DNA from: Pseudomonas sp. PICF141
Lineage (GTDB): Bacteria; Pseudomonadota; Gammaproteobacteria; Pseudomonadales; Pseudomonadaceae
Direction of reading: 5' to 3'
DNA: 64,000 bases
Assembly: GCF_002286815.1 (NCBI RefSeq)
Contig: NZ_MUNM01000044.1
Coordinates: 1-64,000 of the forward strand
Under the pieces are notes generated by a model that was not told the origin of the DNA, ran no database searches, and was given only the letters and a program-made list of their open reading frames with translations. A program made the position numbers and the translations under genes. Within the stretch, counting starts at the first letter, position 1. Each line of letters starts with the position of its first letter. Shown in pieces: positions 40,576 to 50,216 of the stretch.

Positions 40576-40640
40576 CCCGCCAAGTGCGGGTTTGCTGGAG
40601 ATCCCACTTCCATGTGGGAGATGCAAGGGCAAGCCCTTGC
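40576..40640 (-). other. Three tandem hairpins downstream of ffh
   Basis: Stems are CCCGC/GCGGG (40576-40590), TCCCAC/GTGGGA (40602-40619) and GCAAGGGC/GCCCTTGC (40623-40640, perfect with a 2-base loop). There is no clear T-run, but this is the likely 3' end of the ffh mRNA. Confidence 0.6.
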
Positions 40641-40649
40641 GTGAATACT

Positions 40650-42026
40650 TTACATTTTCGGCATGCCGCCGCCGGGCAACATACCGCCCATGCCGCGCAT
40701 CATTTTGGCCATTCCGCCTTTCGCGGAAAACTTCTTCATCATCTTCTGCATCTGCTTGTGCTGCTTGATCAAGCGACCGATGTCCTGCACCTGAGTGCCG
40801 GAACCCATGGCGATCCGGCGCTTGCGCGAACCGCTGATCAGTTCAGGGTCGCGGCGCTCGGCCGGGGTCATGGAGTTGATGATGGCTTCCATTTGCTTGA
40901 ATTGTTTCTCTGCCGCGCCTTGGGCATTGCCCATTTGCGCCAGATTCACACCACCCATGTTCGGCAGTTTGTCCATGAGCCCGCCGAGGCCGCCCATGTT
41001 CTTCATCTGTTGCAGCTGATCGCGGAAGTCTTCGAGATCGAAGCCCTTGCCCTTTTTCAGCTTCTTGGCCAGTTTATCGGCCTTGTCTTTATCGAGGGTC
41101 TGTTCAGCCTGCTCGATCAGGCTGAGCACGTCGCCCATGCCAAGGATGCGCGATGCGATACGTTCAGGGTGAAACGGGTCGAGCGCTTCGGTCTTCTCGC
41201 CCATACCGATGAACTTAATCGGCTTGCCGGTGATGGCGCGTACCGACAGCGCGGCACCGCCACGGGCATCACCATCGACCTTGGTCAGGATCACACCGGT
41301 CAGCGGCAGCGCATCGCCGAAAGCCTTGGCCGTGTTGGCGGCGTCCTGGCCGGTCATGGCATCGACCACGAACAGGGTTTCGACCGGGTTGATCGCGGCG
41401 TGCAGCGCCTTGATCTCGCCCATCATCTCTTCATCGATGTGCAAACGACCGGCGGTATCGACGATGACCACGTCGATAAATTTCAGTTTGGCTTCTTTGA
41501 TAGCTGCTTGCGCGATGTCGACCGGCTTCTGACTCAGGTCGGACGGGAAGAAGGTGACGCCAACCTCACCCGCGAGCATTTCAAGCTGCTTGATCGCCGC
41601 CGGACGGTAAACGTCCGCAGACACGACCATGACCGACTTCTTCTTGCGCTCTTTAAGGAAGCGCGCCAGTTTGCCGGCGGTGGTAGTTTTACCCGCACCT
41701 TGCAAACCGGCCATCAATACGACGGCAGGAGGAACGGCGCTCAGGTTCAAGTCTTCGTTGGCCGCGCCCATCAGGTTTTCGAGTTCGGCCTGGACGATTT
41801 TCACGAAGGCCTGGCCCGGCGTCAGGCTGCGCGACACCTCGGTACCGACAGCACGCTCCTTGACCGAGTTGACGAAGTCTTTGACCACTGGCAAGGCGAC
41901 GTCGGCTTCGAGCAGCGCCATGCGCACTTCGCGCAAGGTGTCTTTGATGTTGTCTTCGGTCAGCTTGGCCTTGCCGGTGACATGGCGCAGCGTCTGCGAG
42001 AGACGGTCGGTTAAGTTTTCAAACAT
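40650..42026 (-). CDS. ffh: Signal recognition particle protein Ffh
   Basis: This 458-residue SRP GTPase, with 4.5S RNA, targets nascent membrane proteins. The N and G domains contain GLQGAGKTTTAGKLARFLK, DVVIVDTAGRLHID and LTKVDGDARGGAALS. The methionine-rich M domain follows (GSGTQVQDIGRLIKQHKQMQ; MRGMGGMLPGGGMPKM tail). Convergence with rpsP direction is same-strand: ffh lies upstream of rpsP but with its own 3' hairpins. Confidence 0.98.
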   Translation of the reverse strand: MFENLTDRLSQTLRHVTGKAKLTEDNIKDTLREVRMALLEADVALPVVKDFVNSVKERAVGTEVSRSLTPGQAFVKIVQAELENLMGAANEDLNLSAVPPAVVLMAGLQGAGKTTTAGKLARFLKERKKKSVMVVSADVYRPAAIKQLEMLAGEVGVTFFPSDLSQKPVDIAQAAIKEAKLKFIDVVIVDTAGRLHIDEEMMGEIKALHAAINPVETLFVVDAMTGQDAANTAKAFGDALPLTGVILTKVDGDARGGAALSVRAITGKPIKFIGMGEKTEALDPFHPERIASRILGMGDVLSLIEQAEQTLDKDKADKLAKKLKKGKGFDLEDFRDQLQQMKNMGGLGGLMDKLPNMGGVNLAQMGNAQGAAEKQFKQMEAIINSMTPAERRDPELISGSRKRRIAMGSGTQVQDIGRLIKQHKQMQKMMKKFSAKGGMAKMMRGMGGMLPGGGMPKM

Positions 42027-42236
42027 TACGCGATCCTTTCAGGCCCTGTGTAGACCGGGATAATGGCGGCCCAGACCGGAATAAACATTTGCTCGGCGAG
42101 CCTGCGGCGTGGGCAGGTCGCGGATTATAGCGAAGACTGCGTCTGGCGGACACCTCGCGATCAGGTTGCATGGTCTTTCGTGCGATGTGGGTTCTATGCC
42201 AAACTCAGCGCCTTTCGGGCTTGCCTAACAGGATTT

Positions 42237-43049
42237 ATGCTCCCCTTGTCACCCAGTTTGCTTACCACCCTCGCCGCCGCCTGCTTATACGCCGCTGCGA
42301 CTCTCTATCAGGGCACTCGCCTGGCCAACGGCGCCAAGGCGAACAAACGCCTGCTGGTTACCTTCGGTGTGCTGGCCGTGCTGGCTCACAGTGCCAGCCT
42401 GGTCACCTATCTGCTGACACCGATCGGCCTGGCCCTGGACTTTTTCAGCGCCGCCAGCCTGATTGCCGCAGCCGTCATCGCCCTGACGCTGCTGGCCTGT
42501 TCTCGGATTCCGGTGGAAAACCTGCTGCTATTGCTGTTTCCGTTGGGCGCCGCCACCGTGATGCTGGCACAGTTCGCCCCCGCCGGTACGGTGCAGATCA
42601 TTGACGAAGCGCCAGGCATCCTCGCCCATATCCTCTTGTCGATCCTCGCTTACGGCATGTTCACCATCGCCGTGTTTCAATCTTTGCTGCTGCTGGTTCA
42701 AGATTATCAGCTCAAACACAAGCATCCATCCGGGCTGATCAAGAACTTCCCGCCGCTGCAAACCATGGAAAGTCTGCTGTTTGGTTTCCTCTGGGCCGGC
42801 TGGAGCCTGCTTTCGTTGTCACTGATTTCCGGCTGGTTGTTCGTCGAGAACCTGTTCGCCCAGCACCTGGTGCATAAAACCCTGCTGGCGTGCCTGGCCT
42901 GGATCGTGTTCAGCGTGCTGCTTTGGGGGCGCAACCGCCTCGGCTGGCGCGGACACAAAGCCATCCGCTGGACCCTTGCCGGTTTTTGCCTGCTGATGCT
43001 GGCGTATTTCGGCAGCAAGCTGGTCCGCGAATACATTCTGCATATCTGA
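42237..43049 (+). CDS. CcsA-family cytochrome c assembly-like membrane protein
   Basis: This 270-residue protein has about eight membrane segments and the CcsA/CcmC-like pattern with HILLSILAYGMFTIA, LLFGFLWAGWSLLSLSL and WGRNRLGWRGHKAIRWTLAG, including histidines that could bind haem. It corresponds to the uncharacterised YpjD-type neighbour of ffh in gamma-proteobacteria. ATG 42237 (LPLSPSLLTTLAAA) follows AGGA; the longer frame is intergenic. The function is not established. Divergent from ffh, followed 12 bases on by the CorC-type gene. Confidence 0.85.
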   Translation: MLPLSPSLLTTLAAACLYAAATLYQGTRLANGAKANKRLLVTFGVLAVLAHSASLVTYLLTPIGLALDFFSAASLIAAAVIALTLLACSRIPVENLLLLLFPLGAATVMLAQFAPAGTVQIIDEAPGILAHILLSILAYGMFTIAVFQSLLLLVQDYQLKHKHPSGLIKNFPPLQTMESLLFGFLWAGWSLLSLSLISGWLFVENLFAQHLVHKTLLACLAWIVFSVLLWGRNRLGWRGHKAIRWTLAGFCLLMLAYFGSKLVREYILHI

Positions 43050-43061
43050 CGGGCGGCATTA

Positions 43062-44306
43062 ATGGACGATTTGCCCATAGGGCCGATGCTCGCAGTGCTG
43101 GCCCTGCTGATTTTATGGTCGGGACTGTTCACCGCCATCGAAATCGCACAAAAGCACTTGCTGGCCCAACGCACGGCCTCGCGTTCGAGCGACAAACCCG
43201 TGGCGAAGCTGAGTTTCCCGCTCAATAGCCTGATCCTCTGCAACACCCTGTGTCGCGCGCTGGTAGTGGTCATCAGCACCTTGCTGGCAATTTTCACCTG
43301 GGCACAAAACGGTCCATGGATTGCCTGCCTGGGTGCCAGCGCCGTGCTGCTGGTGTTCGCCGAGTATTTGCCGCGCACCCTTGCCGCGCGCTATCCGGAT
43401 GCGGTCCTGAGCCTGGGCAATACACTGCTCGCCATCCCCTTGAAGATCGTCTACCCGGCTGCCTGGCTACTCAATGCCGTCAGCCAACTGCTGATACGAC
43501 CCTTCACCCGCAAAATCAATGTGGTGCAACAAAGCGAAGACGAGGCACCCGCAGATCGGCATGACGATCATGAACACGCCGCCAGTCGCCCGCATTCGCT
43601 GTCAGGTATCCATGCGCTGGATAACATCACCGTCAACGATATTCTGGTACCGCGCAGTGACGTCGACGGGATCAATCTGGACGATTCCCTCGAAGAAATC
43701 ATCGAACAACTGCGCCACAACAGACGTACCCGCCTGCCGGTATTCCACAGCGACATCAATCAGGTCGAAGCGGTGCTCAACACCCGGCAGATCCGTCATT
43801 TGCTGGCGGATTCAAGCCTGACCCGGGAAGCGCTGCTGGCCGCCAGTCACGAACCGTACTTTGTACCGGAAAGCACCCCGCTGCAGCTGCAACTGCTGAA
43901 CTTTCACAAACAGCAGCGACGCTTGGGCATGGTGGTCGACGAATACGGCGAAGTGCTGGGCATCGTGACCCTGGAAGACATACTCGAAGAGATCGTCGGT
44001 GAATTCGAAAGCCAGCACAGCCTGGATAATCCGCACATTCATCCGCAGGCCGACGGGCGCCTGGTCATAGAAGGGGCGGCGTCGATTCGCGAATTGAACA
44101 AGAGTCTTGGCTGGCATTTGCCCAGCGATGGTCCGAAAACCCTCAACGGGTTAGTGACCGAGGCGCTGGAAACGATTCCAGACAGTGCGGTTTGCCTGAA
44201 AATCGGGCGTTATCGGCTGGAGATCCTGGAGACGGAAGACAATCGTGTCACGCGCGTGTTGATCTGGCACACCAGCTCAGTGCCTGCCCTAGCCTCTAGC
44301 CGTTAG
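43062..44306 (+). CDS. CNNM/CorC-family transporter with CBS domains
   Basis: This 414-residue protein has an N-terminal DUF21 membrane domain (three or four helices to about 140), a cytoplasmic CBS pair (NDILVPRSDVDGINLDDSLE; LGMVVDEYGEVLGIVTLEDI) and a C-terminal CorC/HlyC domain. It resembles YfjD/CorB, implicated in magnesium and cobalt efflux. Co-transcribed with the CcsA-like gene. A REPIN follows the stop. Confidence 0.9.
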   Translation: MDDLPIGPMLAVLALLILWSGLFTAIEIAQKHLLAQRTASRSSDKPVAKLSFPLNSLILCNTLCRALVVVISTLLAIFTWAQNGPWIACLGASAVLLVFAEYLPRTLAARYPDAVLSLGNTLLAIPLKIVYPAAWLLNAVSQLLIRPFTRKINVVQQSEDEAPADRHDDHEHAASRPHSLSGIHALDNITVNDILVPRSDVDGINLDDSLEEIIEQLRHNRRTRLPVFHSDINQVEAVLNTRQIRHLLADSSLTREALLAASHEPYFVPESTPLQLQLLNFHKQQRRLGMVVDEYGEVLGIVTLEDILEEIVGEFESQHSLDNPHIHPQADGRLVIEGAASIRELNKSLGWHLPSDGPKTLNGLVTEALETIPDSAVCLKIGRYRLEILETEDNRVTRVLIWHTSSVPALASSR

Positions 44307-44312
44307 ATCGTT

Positions 44313-44409
44313 AAAAGATCGCAGCCTCGCTACGCTCGACAGCGCCTACAGTTTGGAGTGCGTTCCTTTTTTGTAGGAGCTGTCGAGCGAAGCGAGGCTG
44401 CGATCTTTT
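44313..44409. repeat. REPIN of the GTCGAGCGAAGCGAGGCTGC type
   Basis: Arms at 44313-44350 and 44372-44409 are inverted copies with AAAAGATCGCAGCCTCGC at the outer ends. It begins 7 bases after the CorC-type stop. Confidence 0.93.
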
Positions 44410-44422
44410 CAATATCCATGCC

Positions 44423-44452
44423 TTGTTCAATCGTTAGCCGCCTTCCTATAAT
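44423..44452 (+). promoter_or_regulatory. Candidate promoter of the MFS gene with long leader
   Basis: TTGTTC (44423-44428), 18-base spacer and perfect TATAAT (44447-44452). It would give a leader of about 190 bases before the MFS start. A 13-base palindrome, GCTCCACTGGAGC, lies close to the gene. The rest of 44410-44646 holds no gene I can support. Confidence 0.5.
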
Positions 44453-44646
44453 CCGCCTACCCAAGCCCCCGCCGAACCACGTGCTTACCCCGCGCGCAGC
44501 AGGTTCCGGCCCGATCATCGGCAATAGCCGCACCACTGCGACGACTGTTCCTACCTTGAACAGCGACCGTATCTGAACCCACATCCCTGGGTATTCGACC
44601 ATAATAATTCGCTCCACTGGAGCCCATGACTGTCAGGGATTACCGC

Positions 44647-45963
44647 ATGACGACCAGCACAACGTTCAGCGACACCGCGCCCGTTCAACCAACCAACTCC
44701 GCCACCCGAGTAGCCACTGCGAGCTTCATTGGCACGGCCATCGAGTTCTATGACTTCTACGTTTATGCCACCGCTGCAGCGCTGGTAATCGGCCCGGTGT
44801 TTTTTCCGCAGACCTCCGGCACCGCCCAGATGCTGTCGGCGTTCCTCACTTTCGGTATCGCCTTCCTTGCGCGACCATTGGGCTCCGCGCTATTCGGCCA
44901 CTTCGGCGACCGCATCGGGCGTAAATCGACACTGGTTGCTTCCCTGCTCTTGATGGGCGTGTGTACCACGCTGATTGGCGTGTTGCCGGGTTATGACAGC
45001 ATTGGCGCCTGGGCGCCGATCCTGCTTTGCGTGCTGCGCTTCGGCCAAGGTTTGGGGCTAGGTGGTGAATGGGGCGGTGCCGCATTGCTGGCCACGGAAA
45101 ACGCGCCCAAAGGCAAGCGTGCGTGGTACGGCATGTTCCCGCAACTCGGCCCATCGATCGGGTTTCTGGCGGCCAACGGCCTGTTCCTGACCCTGGCCAT
45201 GAGCCTCAACGACGAGCAGTTCCGTTCGTGGGGCTGGCGGATTCCGTTCCTGCTCAGTGCCGCACTGGTGATGGTGGGCCTGTATGTGCGCCTCAAGCTC
45301 CACGAAACCCCGGTATTCGCCAATGCCATGGCTCGTCAGGAACGGGTGAAGATCCCGCTGGTCGAGCTGTTCAGCCAATATTGGGCGCCGATGCTGCTGG
45401 GTGCCGGTTCGATGGTGGTGTGTTACGCGCTGTTCTACATCTCAACGGTGTTTTCGTTGAGCTACGGTGTTTCGACGCTTGGCTACACCCGCGAAACCTT
45501 CCTCGGCCTGCTGTGTTTCGCCGTGCTGTTCATGGCGGCCGCGACACCGCTGTCGGCCTGGGCCAGTGATCGTTTCGGACGCAAACCGGTGCTGATCGTC
45601 GGCGGCGTTTTGGCGATTCTGTCCGGATTCCTCATGGAGCCGCTGCTGACGCAAGGCTCGACCTGGGGCGTGGCGCTGTTCCTGTGCATCGAACTGTTTC
45701 TGATGGGCGTGACGTTTGCGCCGATGGGCGCGCTGCTGCCAGAGCTGTTCCCGACCCACGTGCGCTATACCGGCGCGTCGGCGGCCTACAATCTGGGCGG
45801 CATTGTCGGAGCTTCGGCGGCGCCTTTCTTTGCGCAGAAACTGGTGGCGATGGGCGGTTTGAGTTATGTCGGCGGGTATGTGTCGGGGGCGGCGGTGCTG
45901 AGTTTGATTGCAGTACTGTGCCTGAAGGAGACGCGGCATAACGATTTGAATCGGGTTGCCTGA
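44647..45963 (+). CDS. MFS metabolite:proton symporter (ShiA/KgtP type)
   Basis: This 438-residue inner-membrane transporter has 12 predicted helices and the signature of the metabolite:H+ symporter family: SFIGTAIEFYDFYVYATAAA at the first helix, FGHFGDRIGRKSTL in loop 2-3 and RFGQGLGLGGEWGGAALLATENAPKG. Close relatives carry shikimate, 2-oxoglutarate, proline/betaine or citrate; the substrate cannot be told. ATG 44647 follows AGGGA. Convergent with purT across a REPIN. Confidence 0.88.
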   Translation: MTTSTTFSDTAPVQPTNSATRVATASFIGTAIEFYDFYVYATAAALVIGPVFFPQTSGTAQMLSAFLTFGIAFLARPLGSALFGHFGDRIGRKSTLVASLLLMGVCTTLIGVLPGYDSIGAWAPILLCVLRFGQGLGLGGEWGGAALLATENAPKGKRAWYGMFPQLGPSIGFLAANGLFLTLAMSLNDEQFRSWGWRIPFLLSAALVMVGLYVRLKLHETPVFANAMARQERVKIPLVELFSQYWAPMLLGAGSMVVCYALFYISTVFSLSYGVSTLGYTRETFLGLLCFAVLFMAAATPLSAWASDRFGRKPVLIVGGVLAILSGFLMEPLLTQGSTWGVALFLCIELFLMGVTFAPMGALLPELFPTHVRYTGASAAYNLGGIVGASAAPFFAQKLVAMGGLSYVGGYVSGAAVLSLIAVLCLKETRHNDLNRVA

Positions 45964-45973
45964 AGCCAAAAGC

Positions 45974-46064
45974 TTCGCGGGCAAGCCTCGCTCCTACAGG
46001 GATCACGTCAAACGACAGTAGTGCGTTCAACAAGTGACCTGTAGGAGCGAGGCTTGCCCGCGAA
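45974..46064. repeat. REPIN between convergent MFS and purT genes
   Basis: Arms at 45974-45999 and 46039-46064 are perfect inverted copies of TTCGCGGGCAAGCCTCGCTC and on. Confidence 0.94.
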
Positions 46065-46078
46065 TGGCGCGACTCGGT

Positions 46079-47260
46079 TTAGAGCTCTACAACAACAGCC
46101 TGAGAAGCACGGGTCGCTTTAGCCCTTGCAGCTTCGATGGATTCATCACGCGCCAACGCCACACCCATCCGCCGCTGGCCATTGACCTCAGGCTTGCCGA
46201 ACAGACGCAACGCAGTATCCGGCTCGCTCAGCGCAGCGCCCAGATTGGCGAATGCGGTCTGGGTGGACTGCCCTTCCACCAGAATCACCGCCGAAGCCGA
46301 AGGCCCGAATTGACGAATCGCAGGAATCGGCAGGCCCAGGATCGCCCGTGCGTGCAGTGCGAACTGCGACAGGTCCTGGGAAATCAGGGTCACCAGACCG
46401 GTGTCATGCGGGCGGGGCGAGACTTCGCTGAACCACACTTGATCACCCTTGATGAACAACTCGACACCAAACAGACCACGACCACCCAGGGCCTCGGTCA
46501 CCGCTTTGGCAACGCGCTCGGATTCAGCCAGAGCAACCGGGCTCATGGCTTGTGGCTGCCATGATTCCTGGTAGTCGCCCTTCTCCTGTCGGTGGCCAAC
46601 CGGCGCACAGAACGTAGTGCCGCCAACGTGACGTACGGTCAGCAAGGTGATCTCGTAGTCGAAGTCGATGAAGCCCTCAATGATCACGCGACCTTTACCG
46701 GCGCGGCCACCCTCTTGAGCGTAATCCCAGGCTTTCTGCACGTCATCAACGCTGCGCAACAGGCTCTGGCCTTTGCCCGAGGAACTCATGACCGGTTTGA
46801 CCACGCACGGGAAACCCAGATTTTCGACAGCCTTGCTGTAGTCCTCGAAGGTGTCGGCGAAGTAGTACGGCGACGTCGGCAGGCCCAGCTCTTCAGCGGC
46901 CAGGCGACGGATGCCTTCGCGGTTCATGGTCAGCTGTGCGGCGCGAGCGGTCGGAATCACGGTGAAGCCTTCGGACTCCAGCTCTACCAGGGTCGCGGTG
47001 GCGATGGCTTCAATTTCCGGCACGATGAAGTCCGGTTTCTCAGCTTCGATCACTGCACGCAGGGCGACACCGTCGAGCATGTTGATCACATGGCTGCGAT
47101 GGGCAACTTGCATGGCCGGCGCATTGGCGTAGCGATCGACGGCAATCACTTCAACGCCCAGGCGTTGCAGCTCGATCACCACTTCCTTGCCCAACTCACC
47201 ACAGCCACACAGCAATACGCGGGTCGCGGTTGGCGACAATGGAGTTCCGATACGGGTCAT
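46079..47260 (-). CDS. purT: Formate-dependent GAR transformylase PurT
   Basis: This 393-residue ATP-grasp enzyme uses formate and ATP to formylate GAR in purine synthesis. [55 protein letters not shown] and [20 protein letters not shown] match the family. It is a formate-using alternative to the folate enzyme PurN. Monocistronic; convergent with the MFS gene. Confidence 0.97.
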   Translation of the reverse strand: MTRIGTPLSPTATRVLLCGCGELGKEVVIELQRLGVEVIAVDRYANAPAMQVAHRSHVINMLDGVALRAVIEAEKPDFIVPEIEAIATATLVELESEGFTVIPTARAAQLTMNREGIRRLAAEELGLPTSPYYFADTFEDYSKAVENLGFPCVVKPVMSSSGKGQSLLRSVDDVQKAWDYAQEGGRAGKGRVIIEGFIDFDYEITLLTVRHVGGTTFCAPVGHRQEKGDYQESWQPQAMSPVALAESERVAKAVTEALGGRGLFGVELFIKGDQVWFSEVSPRPHDTGLVTLISQDLSQFALHARAILGLPIPAIRQFGPSASAVILVEGQSTQTAFANLGAALSEPDTALRLFGKPEVNGQRRMGVALARDESIEAARAKATRASQAVVVEL

Positions 47261-47358
47261 CTCAGGTCCTCAAGAAGCGGATCATCGAGGGATGCGGTGC
47301 CTGGCACGCTTCCCATGGGGAGAAAGCGCGGCATTTTACATGAACCGGAGGGTTTGGC

Positions 47359-47826
47359 TCAGCTGGCGACAACCTGATTACGCAAGCGCCAGGCCATGAT
47401 CAGCCACACGACTGTCACACCGGCGAACTTCGAACCCATGGCGGTGAGAATCACGGCCGGAGTGAACGCATCGATCATGCCGAAGAAGATGAAAGTGTCC
47501 AGCGGGATACTCAGCGCCGAACTTATCCACAGGCGATCGTGCAATGGCCGCTTGGTGATGCTGAACACCAGCCAGTCGATGCACTCCGAAACGGCGAACG
47601 CCGTGGCGCTGGCAAAGGCAATGGACGGGTCGGAAGTGACATAGGACAACACCAGCGCCACCAGCATCGCCGCCATCGCGCCATGGCCGAAACGGGTTTG
47701 CACCATGTCACGCAGCACGAACACCAAACCACCCCAGGCCGACCAGACGATGTCCAGGTGCGGGGCGCTGGAAAAGGCGTAATTGATCAGCACGACGCTG
47801 CTGATGTAGGTGATCAGGAAGAGCAT
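47359..47826 (-). CDS. VUT-family membrane protein (YhhQ-like, short)
   Basis: This 155-residue membrane protein has five or six hydrophobic segments. GGLVFVLRDMVQTRFGHGAM and FAVSECIDWLVFSITKRPLH resemble the VUT/YhhQ family, whose best-known role is uptake of queuosine precursors. It is shorter than the usual 220-residue members. No preQ1 riboswitch was noticed upstream. The substrate is not established. An upstream REPIN separates it from the DUF1289 gene. Confidence 0.75.
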   Translation of the reverse strand: MLFLITYISSVVLINYAFSSAPHLDIVWSAWGGLVFVLRDMVQTRFGHGAMAAMLVALVLSYVTSDPSIAFASATAFAVSECIDWLVFSITKRPLHDRLWISSALSIPLDTFIFFGMIDAFTPAVILTAMGSKFAGVTVVWLIMAWRLRNQVVAS

Positions 47827-47905
47827 GGCGCGTGGAGTACCTGTCGATTTTGATGCACAGGGTACTTCATCTCAAGCGTACAGATCACCTGTAGCGAGGG
47901 AGCTT

Positions 47906-48037
47906 CGTGGCGAGGGGGCTTGCCCCCGTTCGGCTGCGCAGCAGTCGCGAAATCAGCAAATGCCGTACGCTTGAAAGAATAACGTCGCAGGTTTAGCGCC
48001 GCTTCGCAGCGCAACGGGGGCAAGCCCCCTCGCCACG
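47906..48037. repeat. REPIN of the CGAGGGGGCTTGCCCCCG type
   Basis: Perfect 25-base inverted arms at 47906-47930 and 48013-48037. The centre of 82 bases is longer than in other elements here. Confidence 0.93.
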
Positions 48038-48053
48038 GAACCGCGTATAACCA

Positions 48054-48269
48054 TCAGGAATCGGATTTGGAGGGCAACATCCAGATCAACCCGCTCGACT
48101 TCGCCCGCTCATGACACAAGCCCAACACCTTGCGCCGCTCCGCGTTGTCCATCCGGCTCCAACGGGTGATTTCTTCCACCGTGCGCTGACACCCGGTGCA
48201 AATGTCATCCTCATCCAGCGCACAAATGTTCACGCATGGCGATGGAACCGGCCGTTCAATGGCGCTCAT
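48054..48269 (-). CDS. DUF1289 small zinc-binding-like protein
   Basis: This 71-residue protein has the DUF1289 cysteine pattern: [20 protein letters not shown], then [11 protein letters not shown] and a final cysteine. Four cysteines could bind zinc or an Fe-S cluster. Function unknown. Its ATG overlaps the stop of the carbonic-anhydrase-like gene upstream by 4 bases. Confidence 0.88.
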   Translation of the reverse strand: MSAIERPVPSPCVNICALDEDDICTGCQRTVEEITRWSRMDNAERRKVLGLCHERAKSSGLIWMLPSKSDS

Positions 48270-48790
48270 TCTTCCTGCTCGACCAGATCGCGGGCGTAAC
48301 GCTGCGAGTTGTGCACATAGTGGGCGGCGCTGGCTTCGAGCATTTTCTTCTGCTGCTCGGTCAACTCGCGCACGACCTTGCCCGGCGAGCCCATGACCAA
48401 TGAACCGTCCGGAATGTCCTTGCCCTCACTGATCAGCGAGTTGGCGCCGATGATGCAGTTCTTGCCGATTTTCGCACCGTTGAGGATCACCGCATTAATA
48501 CCGATCAGACTGTAATCGCCCACCGTGCAGCCGTGGAGCATGGCGTTGTGACCGATGGTCACGCCGGTGCCAATGGTCAGCGGGTAGCCCATGTCGGTGT
48601 GCATCACGGTGCCATCCTGCACGTTGCTGTTCTTGCCAATCAGGATCAATTCATTGTCGCCACGCAGCACGGTGTTGAACCAGACGCTGGCGCCCTCTTC
48701 CAGTTTGACCTTCCCAACCAGTACGGCATTGGGGGCAACCCAGCTCTGCGGATGGGTGTCGACGCGGGCGTCGCCCAGGCGGTATTTCAT
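48266..48790 (-). CDS. Gamma-carbonic anhydrase family protein (YrdA-like)
   Basis: This 174-residue left-handed beta-helix protein has hexapeptide repeats throughout and the putative metal histidines in VMHTDMG and [20 protein letters not shown]. It resembles YrdA/CaiE-type homologues, whose carbonic anhydrase activity is often weak or unproven. Coupled to the DUF1289 gene downstream, an arrangement seen in other gamma-proteobacteria. Confidence 0.9.
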   Translation of the reverse strand: MKYRLGDARVDTHPQSWVAPNAVLVGKVKLEEGASVWFNTVLRGDNELILIGKNSNVQDGTVMHTDMGYPLTIGTGVTIGHNAMLHGCTVGDYSLIGINAVILNGAKIGKNCIIGANSLISEGKDIPDGSLVMGSPGKVVRELTEQQKKMLEASAAHYVHNSQRYARDLVEQEE

Positions 48791-48853
48791 CTTGTTTTCC
48801 TCAAGGCTCAGGCTGCCGCGGGTTCACGGGTTCACGCCATACGCGCGATGGCT

Positions 48854-49453
48854 TCAGGTTTTGATAAAACTCTTGGGTGGTTGATGCAGGCTGATTTTCT
48901 CGTCATAGAGAAGGTTGATCAACTCGACGATCATGATCGCCGTCAGCCCCCAGATCTTGTATTCGCCATAACGGTAGCTCGGTACGTACCAACTGTGCCC
49001 TTCATAGTCGATGCGATGGGTGTGCTCGCGCGGGTCTTTGCGGAAGAACTCCAGCGGCACACTGAACACCGCGGCGATCTCGGCGTCGTTGGCCTGGTAT
49101 TCGACGAAACCCGGAATCACGCCGACGTAGGGCGTGACCTTGATGCCATGCAGGGAGATCAGTGGGCTAAGCGGGCCAATCACTTCGACCAGGCCCGGCG
49201 GCAGGCCGATTTCTTCTTCGGCTTCGCGCAAGGCAGTAAAAACCAGATCAGGGTCTTCGGGGTCGCGTCGACCGCCGGGAAAAGCAACTTCGCCACCATG
49301 GGTCGATAGCCCGCTGGCGCGAAGGGTTAGCACCAATTCCGGTTCGTCACTGCGCGTGATGGGCACCAATACCGCGGCTTCGGGGAAACGTCGGTCGGTT
49401 TCCAGCGTTCGCGGCGTGTGATTGCTTACCCGGTGCAGTAGCTCGTCCAGCAT
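48854..49453 (-). CDS. nudL: CoA pyrophosphatase (NUDIX)
   Basis: This 199-residue hydrolase has the NuCoA motif preceding the Nudix box: LVLTLRASGLSTHGGEVAFP and GGRRDPEDPDLVFTALREAE, then EEIGLPP. It cleaves CoA to 3',5'-ADP and 4'-phosphopantetheine. Divergent from the other NUDIX gene, with 146 bases between. Confidence 0.92.
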   Translation of the reverse strand: MLDELLHRVSNHTPRTLETDRRFPEAAVLVPITRSDEPELVLTLRASGLSTHGGEVAFPGGRRDPEDPDLVFTALREAEEEIGLPPGLVEVIGPLSPLISLHGIKVTPYVGVIPGFVEYQANDAEIAAVFSVPLEFFRKDPREHTHRIDYEGHSWYVPSYRYGEYKIWGLTAIMIVELINLLYDEKISLHQPPKSFIKT

Positions 49454-49599
49454 GAGTCTTCTCGATCTGTGCCTTACCCTGCATCATGCACCAATCGCAT
49501 CGACCGCCCAAGCCCCGAACGGCCTCATGTCGCGAAACGACAACTTGCCGACCGATACCGCTGCACGCCAAGATAGGCGCAGCATTCAGGAACCCAAGC

Positions 49600-50151
49600 A
49601 TGAAATTTTGCAGCCAGTGCGGCAACCCGGTAACCCAGCGCATTCCCGAAGGCGATTCTCGCCTGCGTTTTGTCTGCGACAGCTGTCACACCATCCATTA
49701 CCAAAATCCCAATATCGTCGCCGGTTGCGTGCCGGTCTGGGGTTCGAAGGTATTGCTGTGCCGTCGCGCCATCGAGCCACGGCGCGGTTACTGGACCCTG
49801 CCCGCCGGGTTCATGGAAAACGGTGAGACCATCGAACAGGCCGCCATTCGCGAGACCGCCGAGGAAGCCTGTGCCCGGGTGCGCAACCTGAGTATCTATA
49901 CACTGATCGACGTGCCACACATCAGCCAGGTGCACGTATTCTTTCGCGCCGAGCTGGTGGACCTGGATTTTGCCGCGGGCCCCGAGAGCTTGGAAGTGCA
50001 ACTGTTCGAAGAAGCCGACATCCCTTGGGGCGAACTCGCTTTCCGCACGGTGGGCCGTACCTTAGAATGCTACTTCGCTGACCGGCGGGCCGAGGTCTAC
50101 CCCGTGCGGTCCGAATCGATCCCGCCGCTCGTCCAGCCTGCCATCATTTAA
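49600..50151 (+). CDS. NUDIX hydrolase with N-terminal zinc ribbon
   Basis: This 183-residue hydrolase starts MKFCSQCGNPVTQRIPEGD, with a second CDSC pair, forming a zinc ribbon as in NudC-like (NADH pyrophosphatase) relatives. The Nudix box is GFMENGETIEQAAIRETAEE. AGGAA lies 8 bases before ATG. The substrate is not known; possibilities include ADP-ribose or NAD(H). The upstream in-frame extension is not conserved-looking. Confidence 0.9.
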   Translation: MKFCSQCGNPVTQRIPEGDSRLRFVCDSCHTIHYQNPNIVAGCVPVWGSKVLLCRRAIEPRRGYWTLPAGFMENGETIEQAAIRETAEEACARVRNLSIYTLIDVPHISQVHVFFRAELVDLDFAAGPESLEVQLFEEADIPWGELAFRTVGRTLECYFADRRAEVYPVRSESIPPLVQPAII

Positions 50152-50216
50152 CGCGCCTACACATAAAAGCATCTATAAAATTAATAATCGCGACACCTTT
50201 TAGGGATATCGTTTCA

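Noticed and set aside
42063..42236. Longer N-terminus for the CcsA-like protein
   Set aside because: The added 58 residues lie in the ffh promoter region and resemble no membrane protein; ATG 42237 has a ribosome site.
44330..44617. 95-codon minus-strand frame upstream of the MFS gene
   Set aside because: It runs into the REPIN at 44313-44409, so its C-terminus is repeat sequence, and it overlaps the likely MFS promoter.
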